This document shows positions 1 to 8,613 of a DNA stretch of 64,000 nt, piece by piece. The stretch's first letter is position 1. Every line of letters starts with the position of its first letter. The notes beneath the pieces were generated by a model. The model was not told the DNA's origin, ran no database searches, and was given only the letters and a program-made list of their open reading frames with translations. This DNA comes from Komagataeibacter sp. FNDCF1 (lineage in GTDB: Bacteria; Pseudomonadota; Alphaproteobacteria; Acetobacterales; Acetobacteraceae), in the NCBI RefSeq assembly GCF_021295335.1, contig NZ_JAIWOT010000001.1, positions 933,001 through 997,000 of the forward strand, written 5' to 3'. The translations under genes and the position numbers were made by a program.

Positions 1-422
1 TCAATTCCTTCCAGCAGGGCCTTTGCCACTTCGGTCAGGCGGGATTCGGTGTAGCGCATGGCGGCAGCGTTATCACCATCGATCGAGCCGAAATTGCCCT
101 GCCCCTCCACCAACGGGTAGCGCACGGCAAAATCCTGCGCCAGCCGCACCAGTGCCTCATAGACCGAGGCATCGCCATGCGGATGGTATTTACCAATCAC
201 GTCACCCACCACGCGGGCGCATTTCTTGAACCCGGCGGACGGATCCAGCTTGAGCTGCTGCATGGCATAGACCATGCGCCGGTGCACCGGTTTCAGCCCG
301 TCGCGCACATCGGGCAGAGAGCGCGACATGATGGTTGACATGGCATAGGCCAGATAGCGCTCGCTCAGCGCATCGGCCAGCTTGGTATCTTCAATATGAC
401 CGGCTGTTGTATCCACAGGCAT
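1..422 (-). CDS. parC: DNA topoisomerase IV subunit A (ParC), N-terminal 140 codons
   Basis: This is the N-terminal end of a type IIA topoisomerase A subunit, which with ParE decatenates daughter chromosomes. The gene runs off the left edge, so the rest of the breakage-reunion domain and the C-terminal beta-propeller are outside the window. Visible motifs are the [12 protein letters not shown] segment (about residues 38-49), the quinolone-determining stretch [13 protein letters not shown] (about 77-89) and the catalytic tyrosine in AMRYTE (Tyr124). The start at 422 is supported by a GGGAGGAAG ribosome binding site just upstream. The QRDR residue aligned to E. coli ParC Ser80 is Ala. ParC is preferred over GyrA from the overall wording of the N terminus, but GyrA cannot be fully excluded from this fragment. 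Confidence 0.88.
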   Translation of the reverse strand, partial: MPVDTTAGHIEDTKLADALSERYLAYAMSTIMSRSLPDVRDGLKPVHRRMVYAMQQLKLDPSAGFKKCARVVGDVIGKYHPHGDASVYEALVRLAQDFAVRYPLVEGQGNFGSIDGDNAAAMRYTESRLTEVAKALLEGI

Positions 423-482
423 GCGATCTTCCTCCCGCAGGTGAACAGATAGCGAAACTTTGGCGTTTGTCCAATGGTTCTG

Positions 483-1274
483 TCAGCCCGGCGGGTTGGC
501 CGGGTCTTCAGGCGGTTCGCCTGCAGCGGGAATATCAGCCTTGCGGGCAATCATGTCCGCAAGCCTGCCGCGCGCCTCGGGCACGGGACGGTGGCGCTGG
601 CCAAAGGCATCGCGTCGCAGGAAATGGCCCGACAGCCGCAGCCCGTCATACCAGTCCCGTGGCGTGCCGACCTGCTGCGGATGCAGTACGAAAGTGGGCA
701 GCGGCAGAAGCCGGTCGCGCCATTTCCCCGCCTTTTCATCCGATACGGCCCGCCCGGTGCGGGGCGAGACCCAGCGCAGGTCGTCCCGGCTGCCACCCAG
801 TGCGCAACCATTCAGGTCAAGCCCGAACCCCAGTTCCGACAGCAGCATGAGTTCCCACCGTACGATCTCGGGCATGGCTTCGGCCTCAGCCCATTGCGGG
901 TCGAGGCTGATCCGCGCCAGCAGGCTGGTCAGTCCCTGGAATATGGCCGGATGCGGCTCACGCTCGGGCAGGCAGTCATCAGCCAGCGCGCACAGCGATG
1001 CCAGCATGGCCAGCGGCAGGGGATAATCGAGAATGCGCGCGGCGGAGGCGTGAACCGTCTCGGCGGTAATGCTGCCCAGCTGTTCGGGCAGGCGTGCCAT
1101 CCATCGCGCGCGCACCAGGTTGCCGGTCTGCCATACGGCACGTCCCCTGCTGGCGGAGCCGCCACGGGCCAGACCATGATACAGGCCGTGCTCGCCGGTC
1201 AGCACATGCACGATGGCGCTGCCTTCCCCATACGGGGTGGCGGATAGCACAAGGGCGGGAGCCTCCCATTCCAT
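483..1274 (-). CDS. recO: DNA repair protein RecO
   Basis: 263 residues, a normal RecO length. RecO binds single-stranded DNA and SSB and helps RecR load RecA at gaps in the RecFOR pathway. The N terminus (PALVLSATPYGEGSAIVHVLT...HGLYHGLARGG, about residues 6-40) is the conserved OB-fold start of the family. The middle and C-terminal helical part contains the usual LLSELGFGLDL motif (about 150-160). The start at 1274 puts the OB-fold at the expected distance; its ribosome binding site is weak. It lies about 60 bases before parC on the same strand, so the two may be co-transcribed. Confidence 0.92.
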   Translation of the reverse strand: MEWEAPALVLSATPYGEGSAIVHVLTGEHGLYHGLARGGSASRGRAVWQTGNLVRARWMARLPEQLGSITAETVHASAARILDYPLPLAMLASLCALADDCLPEREPHPAIFQGLTSLLARISLDPQWAEAEAMPEIVRWELMLLSELGFGLDLNGCALGGSRDDLRWVSPRTGRAVSDEKAGKWRDRLLPLPTFVLHPQQVGTPRDWYDGLRLSGHFLRRDAFGQRHRPVPEARGRLADMIARKADIPAAGEPPEDPANPPG

Positions 1275-1322
1275 CAGGAGACACCCGCCCTTGCACGCAA
1301 AGAACCGGAAACCGGCAAGTTT

Positions 1323-2228
1323 TTACTGACCTGCGGCCTTTGCCACTTCGGCGGCAAAGTCGTTGTCTTCCTTCTCGATGCCTTCACCAAGCTGGAAGCG
1401 ATCGAAGCCGGTCAGCTTCGCGCCTGCCTTCTCGACGATCTTGCGCACGCGGCTTTCACCGTCATGTACCCAGATCTGCTCCAGCAGCACGACTTCCTCG
1501 TAGAACTTGCGGATACGGCCATCAACCATCTTCTCGATGATGGCATCAGGCTTGCCCGAAGCCTTGGCCTGCTCGACCAGCACCGCGCGCTCACGCTCCA
1601 GCGCCTGCGGGTCAACGCTGTCCACATCCAGCGCCGCCGGGCGGGTGGCGGCGACATGCATGCCAACGCGGCGACCCAGGTCTTCCAGCGCCTCGCTGGC
1701 GGAAGGCGCCTCGACGGCAGCCAGAACGCCAATCTTGCCAAGGCCGGGGCTTACTGCGCCATGCACGTAGGTCGCGACCACGCCCGACGGCACGCTCAGC
1801 ACGCGCGCGCGGCGGATGGACATGTTCTCACCAATGGTGGCAATCAGGTGGGTCAGTTCATCGGCAACGGTGCGGCTGCTTTTCAGCACGGCAGCCTTCA
1901 GCTTTTCCAGATCGTCGCCCACGCTCAGCGCGGCATGCGCCACTTCGGAGACGAAGTTCTGGAAATGCTCGTTACGCGCCACGAAATCGGTTTCGGCATT
2001 GATCTCGACCATGGCGGCCTTCAGGTCCGCCTGCGCCACGCCAACCAGACCTTCCGCCGTGACACGGCCGGACTTCTTGGCCGCAGCCGAGAGGCCCTTC
2101 TTGCGCAGCCAGTCGATCGCGCCTTCGATATCGCCTTCGGCTTCCTTGAGCGCCTTCTTGCAATCCATCATGCCCGCGCCGGTCTTCTCGCGAAGTTCCT
2201 TTACGAGTGCTGCGGTAATTTCCGCCAT
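1323..2228 (-). CDS. tsf: Elongation factor Ts
   Basis: 301 residues. EF-Ts is the guanine nucleotide exchange factor that releases GDP from EF-Tu. The N-terminal UBA-like domain (residues 1-45, [23 protein letters not shown]) and the TDFVA motif at 80-84 that contacts EF-Tu are both present. I start at 2228 (MAEITAAL), the family's normal N terminus, with AGGAG and AGGAT upstream; an in-frame start nine codons earlier would add residues not found in the family. It follows rpsB on the same strand, the classical rpsB-tsf order, with a strong hairpin in the gap. Confidence 0.97.
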   Translation of the reverse strand: MAEITAALVKELREKTGAGMMDCKKALKEAEGDIEGAIDWLRKKGLSAAAKKSGRVTAEGLVGVAQADLKAAMVEINAETDFVARNEHFQNFVSEVAHAALSVGDDLEKLKAAVLKSSRTVADELTHLIATIGENMSIRRARVLSVPSGVVATYVHGAVSPGLGKIGVLAAVEAPSASEALEDLGRRVGMHVAATRPAALDVDSVDPQALERERAVLVEQAKASGKPDAIIEKMVDGRIRKFYEEVVLLEQIWVHDGESRVRKIVEKAGAKLTGFDRFQLGEGIEKEDNDFAAEVAKAAGQ

Positions 2229-2256
2229 TATCCTGATACTCCTCATGACGGGCACA

Positions 2257-2279
2257 CGCCCCGCAGCAGGTGCGGGGCG
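2257..2279 (-). terminator. Hairpin between rpsB and tsf, possible attenuator
   Basis: A perfect 9-bp inverted repeat, CGCCCCGCA / TGCGGGGCG with a 5-base loop, lies in the 107-base gap between rpsB and tsf. There is no run of T after it, so it may reduce read-through or stabilise the rpsB 3' end rather than stop transcription fully. That rpsB-tsf is partly attenuated in other bacteria is general knowledge; the effect here is inferred. Confidence 0.5.
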
Positions 2280-2335
2280 CGTCCAGTCAGGTCAGTTGCA
2301 CCATGCGGCCACCAAGCCGCGCTGGTGCCGGGTTC

Positions 2336-3127
2336 TTATTCGGCGCTCGGGGCAGCCGCGGCTTCCGTCACGGCCGTTTCCACCGCGGGGTCAACCGGCA
2401 GTTCCTCGGCCGCACCGAAGTCCTCGCCCGATGCGCCCAGCTCGGCCGAGATGCCATCGAGCACGGCGGACGAGACGAGTTCGCAATACAGGGCGATGGC
2501 GCGGATGGCGTCATCATTGCCCGGGATCGGGAAAGTCACGCCACGCGGGTCGGAGTTGCTGTCCAGCACCGCCACGACCGGGATACCCAGCTTGTTGGCT
2601 TCCTCGACCGCCAGCTTTTCCTTGTTCGTGTCGATCACGAACAGGATGTCCGGCAGGCCGCCCATTTCCTTGATGCCGCCGAGCGAACGCTCAAGCTTCT
2701 CACGGTCACGGGTAATGTCCAGGACTTCTTTCTTGGTCAGGCCCTGGGTGCCATTTTCCAGCATTTCGTCAATGCCGCGCAGGCGCTTGATCGAACCGGT
2801 AATGGTCTTCCAGTTCGTCAGCATGCCGCCCAGCCAGCGGTGGTTGACGTAGTACTGGCCGCAGCGCTTGGCCGCTTCGGCAATCTGGTCGGCTGCGGCG
2901 CGCTTGGTGCCGACAAACAGCACGCGACCGCCACCGGCAACGGTGTCACGGATCGCCTTCAGCGCACGGTCCAGCATGGGAACGGTCTGCTGCAGGTCGA
3001 TGATGTGAACCTGGTTGCGCACACCGAACAGGTACGGCGCCATGCGCGGGTTCCACCGGCGGGTGTGGTGACCGAAGTGCACGCCAGCTTCGAGCAGCTG
3101 GCGCATTGTGAATTCAGGCATCGCCAT
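2336..3127 (-). CDS. rpsB: 30S ribosomal protein S2
   Basis: 263 residues, uS2 of the small subunit, needed for late 30S assembly and for binding S1. The N terminus ([20 protein letters not shown], about residues 8-27) and [14 protein letters not shown] (about 93-106) are S2 signatures. The last 30 residues are an Ala/Glu-rich tail, as in other alphaproteobacterial S2 proteins. Start could be at 3127 (MAMPEF) or two codons later. First gene of the rpsB-tsf operon, divergent from osmC. Confidence 0.97.
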   Translation of the reverse strand: MAMPEFTMRQLLEAGVHFGHHTRRWNPRMAPYLFGVRNQVHIIDLQQTVPMLDRALKAIRDTVAGGGRVLFVGTKRAAADQIAEAAKRCGQYYVNHRWLGGMLTNWKTITGSIKRLRGIDEMLENGTQGLTKKEVLDITRDREKLERSLGGIKEMGGLPDILFVIDTNKEKLAVEEANKLGIPVVAVLDSNSDPRGVTFPIPGNDDAIRAIALYCELVSSAVLDGISAELGASGEDFGAAEELPVDPAVETAVTEAAAAPSAE

Positions 3128-3403
3128 GTCGGCTAGATCCTTGTGTCTGGTTTATCCTCCGTGAAGCTCGCCCTGTTTTCAAGGACACCAGAGGTATTGG
3201 CTTCACGTGCGAATTGGCCCCCACGTGGGGCCGTGGCGGGATATGACCGTTTTGGGCGCATATTGCAAGACCTGCATGGGCGGCAGGGCAGTCCTGATGC
3301 AACTTTTCGCGCAAGATCGGGTTAGCCTGCCCACGGATGCCATGCCATCCAGGCGCTTGATGCGCCCTGACATTTCGATCACGGACATAAGGACCGATCC
3401 CCC
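3128..3403. other. rpsB/osmC divergent intergenic region with a CCCCACGTGGGG palindrome
   Basis: This 276-base gap must hold the promoters of rpsB (minus) and osmC (plus). It contains a perfect 12-bp palindrome, CCCCACGTGGGG, at 3219-3230, flanked by GG/CC that extend a possible hairpin. A smaller inverted repeat, GGCGC-N5-GCGCC, lies near 3353-3367 before osmC. The palindrome falls in the likely 5' leader of rpsB and could be an autoregulatory S2 leader element or a protein-binding site. No gene was recognised here. Confidence 0.4.
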
Positions 3404-3835
3404 ATGGCGATCACCAAATACGCGACAGCACACTGGTCAGGCGGGCTGAAGGACGGCAAGGGCGAGATCTCGACCCAGAGCGGCTCACTCAAAAACCAGC
3501 CCTACGGTTTCAACACCCGTTTCGAGGACAAGCCCGGCACCAACCCCGAGGAACTGCTGGGGGCCGCCCACGCCGCGTGCTTTGCCATGGCACTGTCGGG
3601 CATTCTGGGCGGGGCGGGGCTGACCGCCACATCGCTCGATGCAAAATCAGAGATCGTGCTGGAAAAGCAGGGCGAAGGCTTTGCCATCACCGCCGGGAAA
3701 CTGACACTGGAAGCAGCCATCCCGAACGCCACCGAAGAGCAGTTCCGGGAACTGGCGGAAAAGGCCAAGGCGGGCTGCCCCGTCTCCAAGCTGTTCAACG
3801 CCACCATAACGCTGGACGCAAAGCTGAAAGCCTGA
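3404..3835 (+). CDS. osmC: OsmC-family peroxiredoxin
   Basis: 143 residues, an organic hydroperoxide-detoxifying thiol protein of the OsmC/Ohr family. The two catalytic cysteines are at C59 (AAHAACFAMALSG) and C125 (KAGCPVSKLFN), with Arg39 (NTRFE) and the NPEELLGAAHAAC block around residues 47-59 typical of OsmC rather than Ohr. The AAGGA upstream of the ATG is rather distant (about 12 bases). It is monocistronic: a hairpin follows, and the next gene, aroC, is convergent. Confidence 0.92.
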   Translation: MAITKYATAHWSGGLKDGKGEISTQSGSLKNQPYGFNTRFEDKPGTNPEELLGAAHAACFAMALSGILGGAGLTATSLDAKSEIVLEKQGEGFAITAGKLTLEAAIPNATEEQFRELAEKAKAGCPVSKLFNATITLDAKLKA

Positions 3836-3845
3836 TCCCGCGTAC

Positions 3846-3873
3846 GGCGCGGCAGGACCGGGTCCGCCGCGCC
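3846..3873. terminator. Hairpin between convergent osmC and aroC
   Basis: A long stem: GGCGCGGC, one bulged A, GGAC, loop CGG, then GTCC and GCCGCGCC. It has 12 base pairs and sits just after the osmC stop, before the end of convergent aroC. It lacks a T tract on either strand, so it is a hairpin of the U-less kind; it can serve both directions. Confidence 0.55.
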
Positions 3874-3946
3874 GGATCCGCGACAGAAGGCCATGGGCAT
3901 GACCACCCGCCCCTTGTGTCAGGGCGACCGGATACAGCCCGGACTT

Positions 3947-5038
3947 TTACAGCACGACCGGCCTGTGACCGCCCACCTGCCCCCGGTGGCGCAGCAGGTG
4001 GTCAGCCAGCACGCAGGCCATCATCGCTTCCCCCACCGGAACCGCGCGGATACCGACACAGGGGTCATGCCGCCCCTTTGTCATCACGTCCACATTCTCC
4101 CCTTCCCGCGTAACAGACGGCACGGGAGTCAGAATCGAACTGGTCGGCTTGACCGCAAAACGCGCCACGACGGGCTGGCCGGTTGAAATACCCCCCAGCA
4201 CGCCGCCCGCATGGTTGGAAGCGAAGTGCAGTTTTCCATCTTCCATGCGCATGGGATCAGCATTTTCCTCCCCCGTCAGGCAGGCGGACGCGAAACCTTC
4301 CCCGATCTCGACACCCTTGACGGCATTGATGCTCATCAGCGCCATGGCAAGATCGGAATCCAGCTTGCCATAGATCGGCGCCCCCAGCCCCGGCGGCACG
4401 CCATCGGCCATGACCTCGATCACGGCACCGATGGACGATCCCTTCTTGCGGATATCGGCAAGGTATTCTTCCCATACCGGCAGCATGCCTGCATCCGGGC
4501 AGAACAGGGGGTTGGCATTGACCAGATCCCAATCCATGCATGACCGGTCAACCGCATGCGGCCCGACCTGCACCATGGCCGCGCGGATGCGTACTACATC
4601 GCCCAGCACCCTGCGCGCGACCGCACCCGCCGCGACCCGCATGGCGGTCTCGCGCGCAGAAGACCGGCCGCCGCCACGATAGTCGCGGATGCCGTATTTC
4701 ATGTCATAGGCCACATCGGCATGGCCGGGACGGTAGCGGGTGGCGATATCGCCATAATCGCGCGAACGCTGGTCGGTATTGCGGATCAGCAGCGAAATGG
4801 GGGTGCCTGTCGTCCTGCCCTCGAACACACCGGACAGGATCTCGACCTGGTCGGCTTCCTGCCGCTGGGTGGTGAACCTTGACTGGCCCGGCCTGCGGCG
4901 GTCCAGCCAGGGCTGGATGTCCGCCACATCAAGTGTCAGGCCCGGCGGGCAGCCATCAATCACGCAGCCAATGGCGGGGCCATGGCTTTCCCCCCATGTC
5001 GTGACACGGAACAGGTGGCCGAAGGTATTGTAGGACAT
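3947..5038 (-). CDS. aroC: Chorismate synthase
   Basis: 363 residues, full length. It converts 5-enolpyruvylshikimate 3-phosphate to chorismate with reduced FMN, the last step of the shikimate pathway. Family signatures are visible: [18 protein letters not shown] at residues 16-33, the [21 protein letters not shown] block around 122-142, and [16 protein letters not shown] near the C terminus. The start has a GGGAAG upstream. It lies 19 bases after fabI on the same strand, so a fabI-aroC operon is likely. Confidence 0.97.
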   Translation of the reverse strand: MSYNTFGHLFRVTTWGESHGPAIGCVIDGCPPGLTLDVADIQPWLDRRRPGQSRFTTQRQEADQVEILSGVFEGRTTGTPISLLIRNTDQRSRDYGDIATRYRPGHADVAYDMKYGIRDYRGGGRSSARETAMRVAAGAVARRVLGDVVRIRAAMVQVGPHAVDRSCMDWDLVNANPLFCPDAGMLPVWEEYLADIRKKGSSIGAVIEVMADGVPPGLGAPIYGKLDSDLAMALMSINAVKGVEIGEGFASACLTGEENADPMRMEDGKLHFASNHAGGVLGGISTGQPVVARFAVKPTSSILTPVPSVTREGENVDVMTKGRHDPCVGIRAVPVGEAMMACVLADHLLRHRGQVGGHRPVVL

Positions 5039-5057
5039 ACAGGCAGGCTTCCCGCGA

Positions 5058-5897
5058 TCAGTTGCCCGCGACCGTGATGTCCGGCGCGGTGGGGTTCTTC
5101 ATGCCGACAATATGGTAGCCGGAATCAACGTGGTGGATCTCCCCCGTCACACCACCCGACAGGTCGGATAGCATGTACAGGCCCGCACCGCCCACCTCCT
5201 CGAGCGACACATTGCGCTCCAGCGGGGAATTGTACTGGTTCCACTTCAGGATATAGCGGAAATCCCCGATGCCGTTGGCCGCCAGTGTCATGACCGGGCC
5301 GGCCGAGATACCGTTGACACGAATGCCCTCACCACCCAGGTCCACCGCCATGTAGCGCACGGATGCCTCAAGTGCCGCCTTGGCCACACCCATCACATTG
5401 TAATGGGGCATGACACGCTCCGCCCCCAGATAGGTGAGCGTGAGCAGCGAGCCATTCGGGTTCATGATCGCAGCCGCACGGCGCGCCACGGCGGTAAAGG
5501 AATAGCACGAGATATCCAGCGCCTTGAGAAAGGCGTCCCGCGGGGTATCGACATAGCGCCCGCGCAGGAACTGCTTGTCCGCCCAGCCAATGGCGTGGAC
5601 CAGAAAGTCGATCTTGCCCCATTCCTTCTCGATCGCGGCGAAGGTAGCGTCAATGGCGGCGTCATCGCTCACGTCGCACGGCAGCACCAGGGTCGAGCCG
5701 ACACTTTCGGCCAGCGGGCGTACGCGCTTGCCCAGCGCCTCACCCTGATAGGTAAAGGCCAGTTCCCCGCCCTGCTCCGCCACGGCGCGCGCAATGCCCC
5801 AGGCGATGGAGCGGTCATTCGCCACCCCCATGACAAGCCCCCGCTTCCCTTTCATCAATGTTCCCTTGATGGAGATTGTGGGCGCGCCGTCTGACAT
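5058..5897 (-). CDS. fabI: Enoyl-[acyl-carrier-protein] reductase (NADH), FabI
   Basis: 279 residues. It reduces trans-2-enoyl-ACP in the last step of each fatty acid elongation cycle. The glycine-rich NAD site [13 protein letters not shown] (24-36), Tyr156, and the catalytic Y166-x6-K173 (YNVMGVAK) match FabI. I start at 5897 ([12 protein letters not shown]), which has an AAGGAT ribosome binding site; an in-frame ATG 24 codons upstream would give an unlikely N-terminal extension. Upstream on the same strand is a TTACCG-16-TACAAT promoter candidate. Confidence 0.95.
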   Translation of the reverse strand: MSDGAPTISIKGTLMKGKRGLVMGVANDRSIAWGIARAVAEQGGELAFTYQGEALGKRVRPLAESVGSTLVLPCDVSDDAAIDATFAAIEKEWGKIDFLVHAIGWADKQFLRGRYVDTPRDAFLKALDISCYSFTAVARRAAAIMNPNGSLLTLTYLGAERVMPHYNVMGVAKAALEASVRYMAVDLGGEGIRVNGISAGPVMTLAANGIGDFRYILKWNQYNSPLERNVSLEEVGGAGLYMLSDLSGGVTGEIHHVDSGYHIVGMKNPTAPDITVAGN

Positions 5898-5986
5898 GCT
5901 CGTATCCTTAATGATGAATGACGGATGAAATTTCGGCCTCGTGGTTGCACACGCCGCCGTTTCGGACAAGATGCCGAGTGCCGTTA

Positions 5987-6014
5987 ATTGTAGCCAATAT
6001 TCATCGCACGGTAA
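5987..6014 (-). promoter_or_regulatory. Candidate sigma70-type promoter of fabI-aroC
   Basis: Reading the minus strand, TTACCG (6014-6009) and TACAAT (5992-5987) are separated by 16 bases. The -10 element differs from consensus at one position. It would start transcription about 80 bases before fabI. The rest of the 210-base gap to pdxH shows no other clear element. Confidence 0.45.
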
Positions 6015-6107
6015 CTTACCTTATGTTTCCATATGTTTCCGCATTCCCGTCCGGCCATGACCGGGGCGGCGCCTGCGGGACAGACAGCATTGCGGAACCC
6101 CACGTTC

Positions 6108-6713
6108 ATGACCCTTCCCCTCATTGACCTCAATGCCGATCCGTTCACCCTGTTCGATGCATGGATGCAGGACGCCACGGCGCAGGAGCCAAACGACCCC
6201 AACGCCATGGCACTGGCCACGGCAACGCCGGACGGACGCCCCTCCGTCCGCATGATCCTGCTCAAGGGGGCGGACCGGCGCGGCTTCGTGTTCTACACCA
6301 ACCTCAACAGCCGCAAGGCGGCCGAGCTTGCGGCCAACCCGCATGCCGCCCTGCTGTTCCACTGGAAAAGCATCCGCCGCCAGATCCGGATCGAAGGCCC
6401 GGTGGAGCCGGTCACCCCCGCCGAGGCCGATGCCTATTTCGCCAGCCGCAGCCGTATCTCGCGCCTGGGGGCGATTGCATCGAACCAGTCCCACCCGCTG
6501 GCCGACCGCGCGGTGTTCGAGGCGGCCATTGCCGAACTGGAAGCCCGCTACCCCGAACCGGACGCAGTCATTCCCCGGCCCGCCAACTGGAGCGGCTTCC
6601 GCCTTGTGCCGCAGCATTTCGAATTCTGGCAGGATCGTCCGTACCGCCTGCATGACCGGGTCGTGTGGGACCGTGAGGGTGAGGGCTGGACGACCGAACG
6701 CCTTTACCCCTGA
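6108..6713 (+). CDS. pdxH: Pyridoxamine 5'-phosphate oxidase
   Basis: 201 residues. This FMN flavoprotein oxidises pyridoxine or pyridoxamine 5'-phosphate to pyridoxal 5'-phosphate. Family motifs are present: [13 protein letters not shown] (43-55), [36 protein letters not shown] and the C-terminal [14 protein letters not shown] with final R-LYP. I start at 6108 ([13 protein letters not shown]), where homology begins. In-frame ATGs at 6033 and 6057 are possible, and none of the three has a good ribosome binding site. Confidence 0.93.
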   Translation: MTLPLIDLNADPFTLFDAWMQDATAQEPNDPNAMALATATPDGRPSVRMILLKGADRRGFVFYTNLNSRKAAELAANPHAALLFHWKSIRRQIRIEGPVEPVTPAEADAYFASRSRISRLGAIASNQSHPLADRAVFEAAIAELEARYPEPDAVIPRPANWSGFRLVPQHFEFWQDRPYRLHDRVVWDREGEGWTTERLYP

Positions 6714-6731
6714 TCCTGAACTTAAGTCCGG

Positions 6732-6786
6732 CTGATCCGTTTCCGTCACAGGACAGCGCCGCCGCCATGCGGCGCCAACGGATCAG
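6732..6786 (+). promoter_or_regulatory. Two-stem RNA structure over the usp ribosome binding site
   Basis: CTGATCCGTT (6732-6741) and AACGGATCAG (6777-6786) form a perfect 10-bp outer stem. Inside is a second perfect stem, GCGCCGC (6756-6762) / GCGGCGC (6769-6775). The outer 3' arm ends with the first two bases of the AGGAGG Shine-Dalgarno of the downstream universal stress gene, so folding could limit ribosome access. It could equally act as a terminator of pdxH, though no T tract follows. Confidence 0.5.
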
Positions 6787-6798
6787 GAGGTGCCCCGG

Positions 6799-7680
6799 AT
6801 GTGTGTGCGTAGGATATTGCTGCCCCTGGGCGGGATGAGTCACGCGGAAAGCGCACTGCAGGTGGGTGGTGCCATCGCACGCATGTTTGACGCGCATCTG
6901 GCCGTGCTCCATGTCGGTACGGACATGCAGGAGGTCGGCCCCCTGGTGGGTGAAGGACTGTCAGGTGCCATGGTACAGGACATGATCGCCACCGCCCTCA
7001 AGGAAAGTGCCGCACGCCTGCATGGCGTGCGCGCGCAGTTCGATGCCTTCATCGCACAGGAAAACATCCCGGTCGTGGCGGTCGACTCCCCCTTCTCGCC
7101 CGCCGGCATGGATACCCTGTCCGCCAGCTTCATCGCCCATAGCGGCCACACCCGCAGCGTCGTGGCGTTTCAGGCGCGGCTGTCGGATCTTGTCGTGCTC
7201 CGCCAGCCCAACCCGGATGGGGATGTCTCCTCCTCCGACACGCTGCATGCCGTGTTGTTCGAAAGTGGGCAGGGGGTCATCATCGTGCCGCCCGTAGCGC
7301 CACCAACCACGGGCAGGCGCATCTGCATAGGCTGGAACGGCACGTCGGAAGCGGCATCGGCCATCCATCACGCGCTGCCGCTGCTGCGCCGCGCGCAGGC
7401 CGTATGCATCCTGTACAGCCGGGCCTACCAGCGCCCCGGACCGGATGCACGGCATGTCAGTTCGTTTCTGTCGCTCCATGGCATCACCGCACATATTCAC
7501 GAATTTGGTAGTGATTCCCATCCCGTGGGGGAGGACATGCTGGCCGCGGCCCATGCGTTCAATGCGGACATGCTTGTAATGGGGGCCTATTCCCACTCCC
7601 GCCTGCGGCAGATGATTCTGGGCGGTGTAACGCGGCATATGCTGGAAAACAGCGACATCCTGGTGCTGATGAGTCGCTGA
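6799..7680 (+). CDS. Universal stress protein, two tandem Usp domains
   Basis: 293 residues carrying two UspA-like domains. The first spans about residues 1-145, with a divergent C-terminal half. The second runs from about residue 170 (RRICIGWNGTSEAASAIHHAL) to the end and has the GAYSHSRLRQMILGGVTRHML nucleotide-binding loop. Such tandem proteins (UspE/UspF type) bind ATP or other ligands under stress; the exact role is unknown. ATG 6799 is preferred to GTG 6790 because AGGAGG at 6785-6790 is correctly spaced. The leader can form a strong hairpin (6732-6786). The gene stands alone. Confidence 0.9.
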   Translation: MCVRRILLPLGGMSHAESALQVGGAIARMFDAHLAVLHVGTDMQEVGPLVGEGLSGAMVQDMIATALKESAARLHGVRAQFDAFIAQENIPVVAVDSPFSPAGMDTLSASFIAHSGHTRSVVAFQARLSDLVVLRQPNPDGDVSSSDTLHAVLFESGQGVIIVPPVAPPTTGRRICIGWNGTSEAASAIHHALPLLRRAQAVCILYSRAYQRPGPDARHVSSFLSLHGITAHIHEFGSDSHPVGEDMLAAAHAFNADMLVMGAYSHSRLRQMILGGVTRHMLENSDILVLMSR

Positions 7681-7747
7681 TTGCGGCACATTCCCCCCAT
7701 CTTGCAGCATTTTCCGGAAAGCGAAGGTTAATTTGCAAAAAAAATAT

Positions 7748-7831
7748 GTGTAAATGATGGCCAGCCCTTGATTTTACACCCCCTGCGGGTTAGGTGTGGC
7801 GTGAAAAGAACGCTACAGCCTAGTGTAAAAT
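7748..7831 (+). promoter_or_regulatory. Three GTGTAAA(A)T boxes upstream of cysH
   Basis: The 168-base gap before cysH contains GTGTAAAT (7748-7755), its inverted form ATTTTACAC (7771-7779) and GTGTAAAAT (7823-7831). The first two make an inverted repeat with a 15-base spacer, and the third lies about 18 bases before the cysH start. A weak promoter (TTGATT at 7769, TTAGGT about 16 bases on) overlaps the second box. The arrangement suggests binding of a dimeric regulator controlling sulfate assimilation; which protein is not shown by the sequence. Confidence 0.5.
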
Positions 7832-7848
7832 CCTGTATGGAGGACATT

Positions 7849-8541
7849 ATGCGCATCAACGCGGATATTGCGGCGGAACTGAAGGCTGCGGGCGAGAACG
7901 CACGCGATGTGCTTCGTGTCGCCCTGACGCGCCTGCGCGGGCAGGTCGCCCTTGTTTCCTCCTTCGGGGCGGAATCGGCGGTCATGCTTGCAATGGCATC
8001 CGAAATCGACCCCGACGTGCCAGTGCTGTTTTTGCAGACCGGCCAGCATTTTCCCGAAACGCTGGCATACCGGCAGGAACTGGCCCATGTGCTGGGACTA
8101 CGCGACGTGCGTGACCTCCACCCGGCTGAAAAACAGATCGGCAAGCGCGACCCGCAGGGCCAGCTCTGGGCGTTCGACCCCGATGCCTGCTGCGCGCTGC
8201 GCAAGGTTGAACCGCTGGATGAGGCCATGATCCCGTTCGATGCATGGATTACGGGCCGCAAGCGCTCGCAGGCCGTAACCCGGCAGGCGCTGCCGACAGT
8301 CGAAGAAGTCGCGGGGGGCAAGATAAAGATCAACCCGCTGGCCGCCTGGACCCCGCGTGAACTGGATGCGGAAATGACACGTCGCAACCTGCCACGCCAC
8401 CCGCTCAGCCTGCGTGGCTACCCCTCCATCGGATGCGCTCCCTGCACCCGCCCGGTAACGGAAGGCGAAGACCCCCGCCAGGGCCGCTGGGCCGGGCAGG
8501 CCAAGACGGAATGTGGCATTCACCTTCCCTCCCCTTCATAA
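7849..8541 (+). CDS. cysH: Adenylyl-sulfate (APS-type) reductase, CysH family
   Basis: 230 residues. It reduces activated sulfate to sulfite using thioredoxin or glutathione. The nucleotide-binding loop SSFGAESAVML is at 37-47 and the catalytic cysteine in ECGIH at C222. It also has CC at 114-115 and CxxC at 196-199 (IGCAPC), the four cysteines that hold a [4Fe-4S] cluster in APS reductases and are absent from classical PAPS reductases. So APS is the more likely substrate. Start 7849 has GGAGG five bases upstream; ATG 7837 is an alternative. First gene of cysH-cysD-cysNC. Confidence 0.93.
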   Translation: MRINADIAAELKAAGENARDVLRVALTRLRGQVALVSSFGAESAVMLAMASEIDPDVPVLFLQTGQHFPETLAYRQELAHVLGLRDVRDLHPAEKQIGKRDPQGQLWAFDPDACCALRKVEPLDEAMIPFDAWITGRKRSQAVTRQALPTVEEVAGGKIKINPLAAWTPRELDAEMTRRNLPRHPLSLRGYPSIGCAPCTRPVTEGEDPRQGRWAGQAKTECGIHLPSPS

Positions 8542-8613
8542 GGGCGGGATACATATTCACCGGCCCGAACGGCCACCTGATACTTCTTTCGCGTAACGGA
8601 AGGTTTTATTTCC

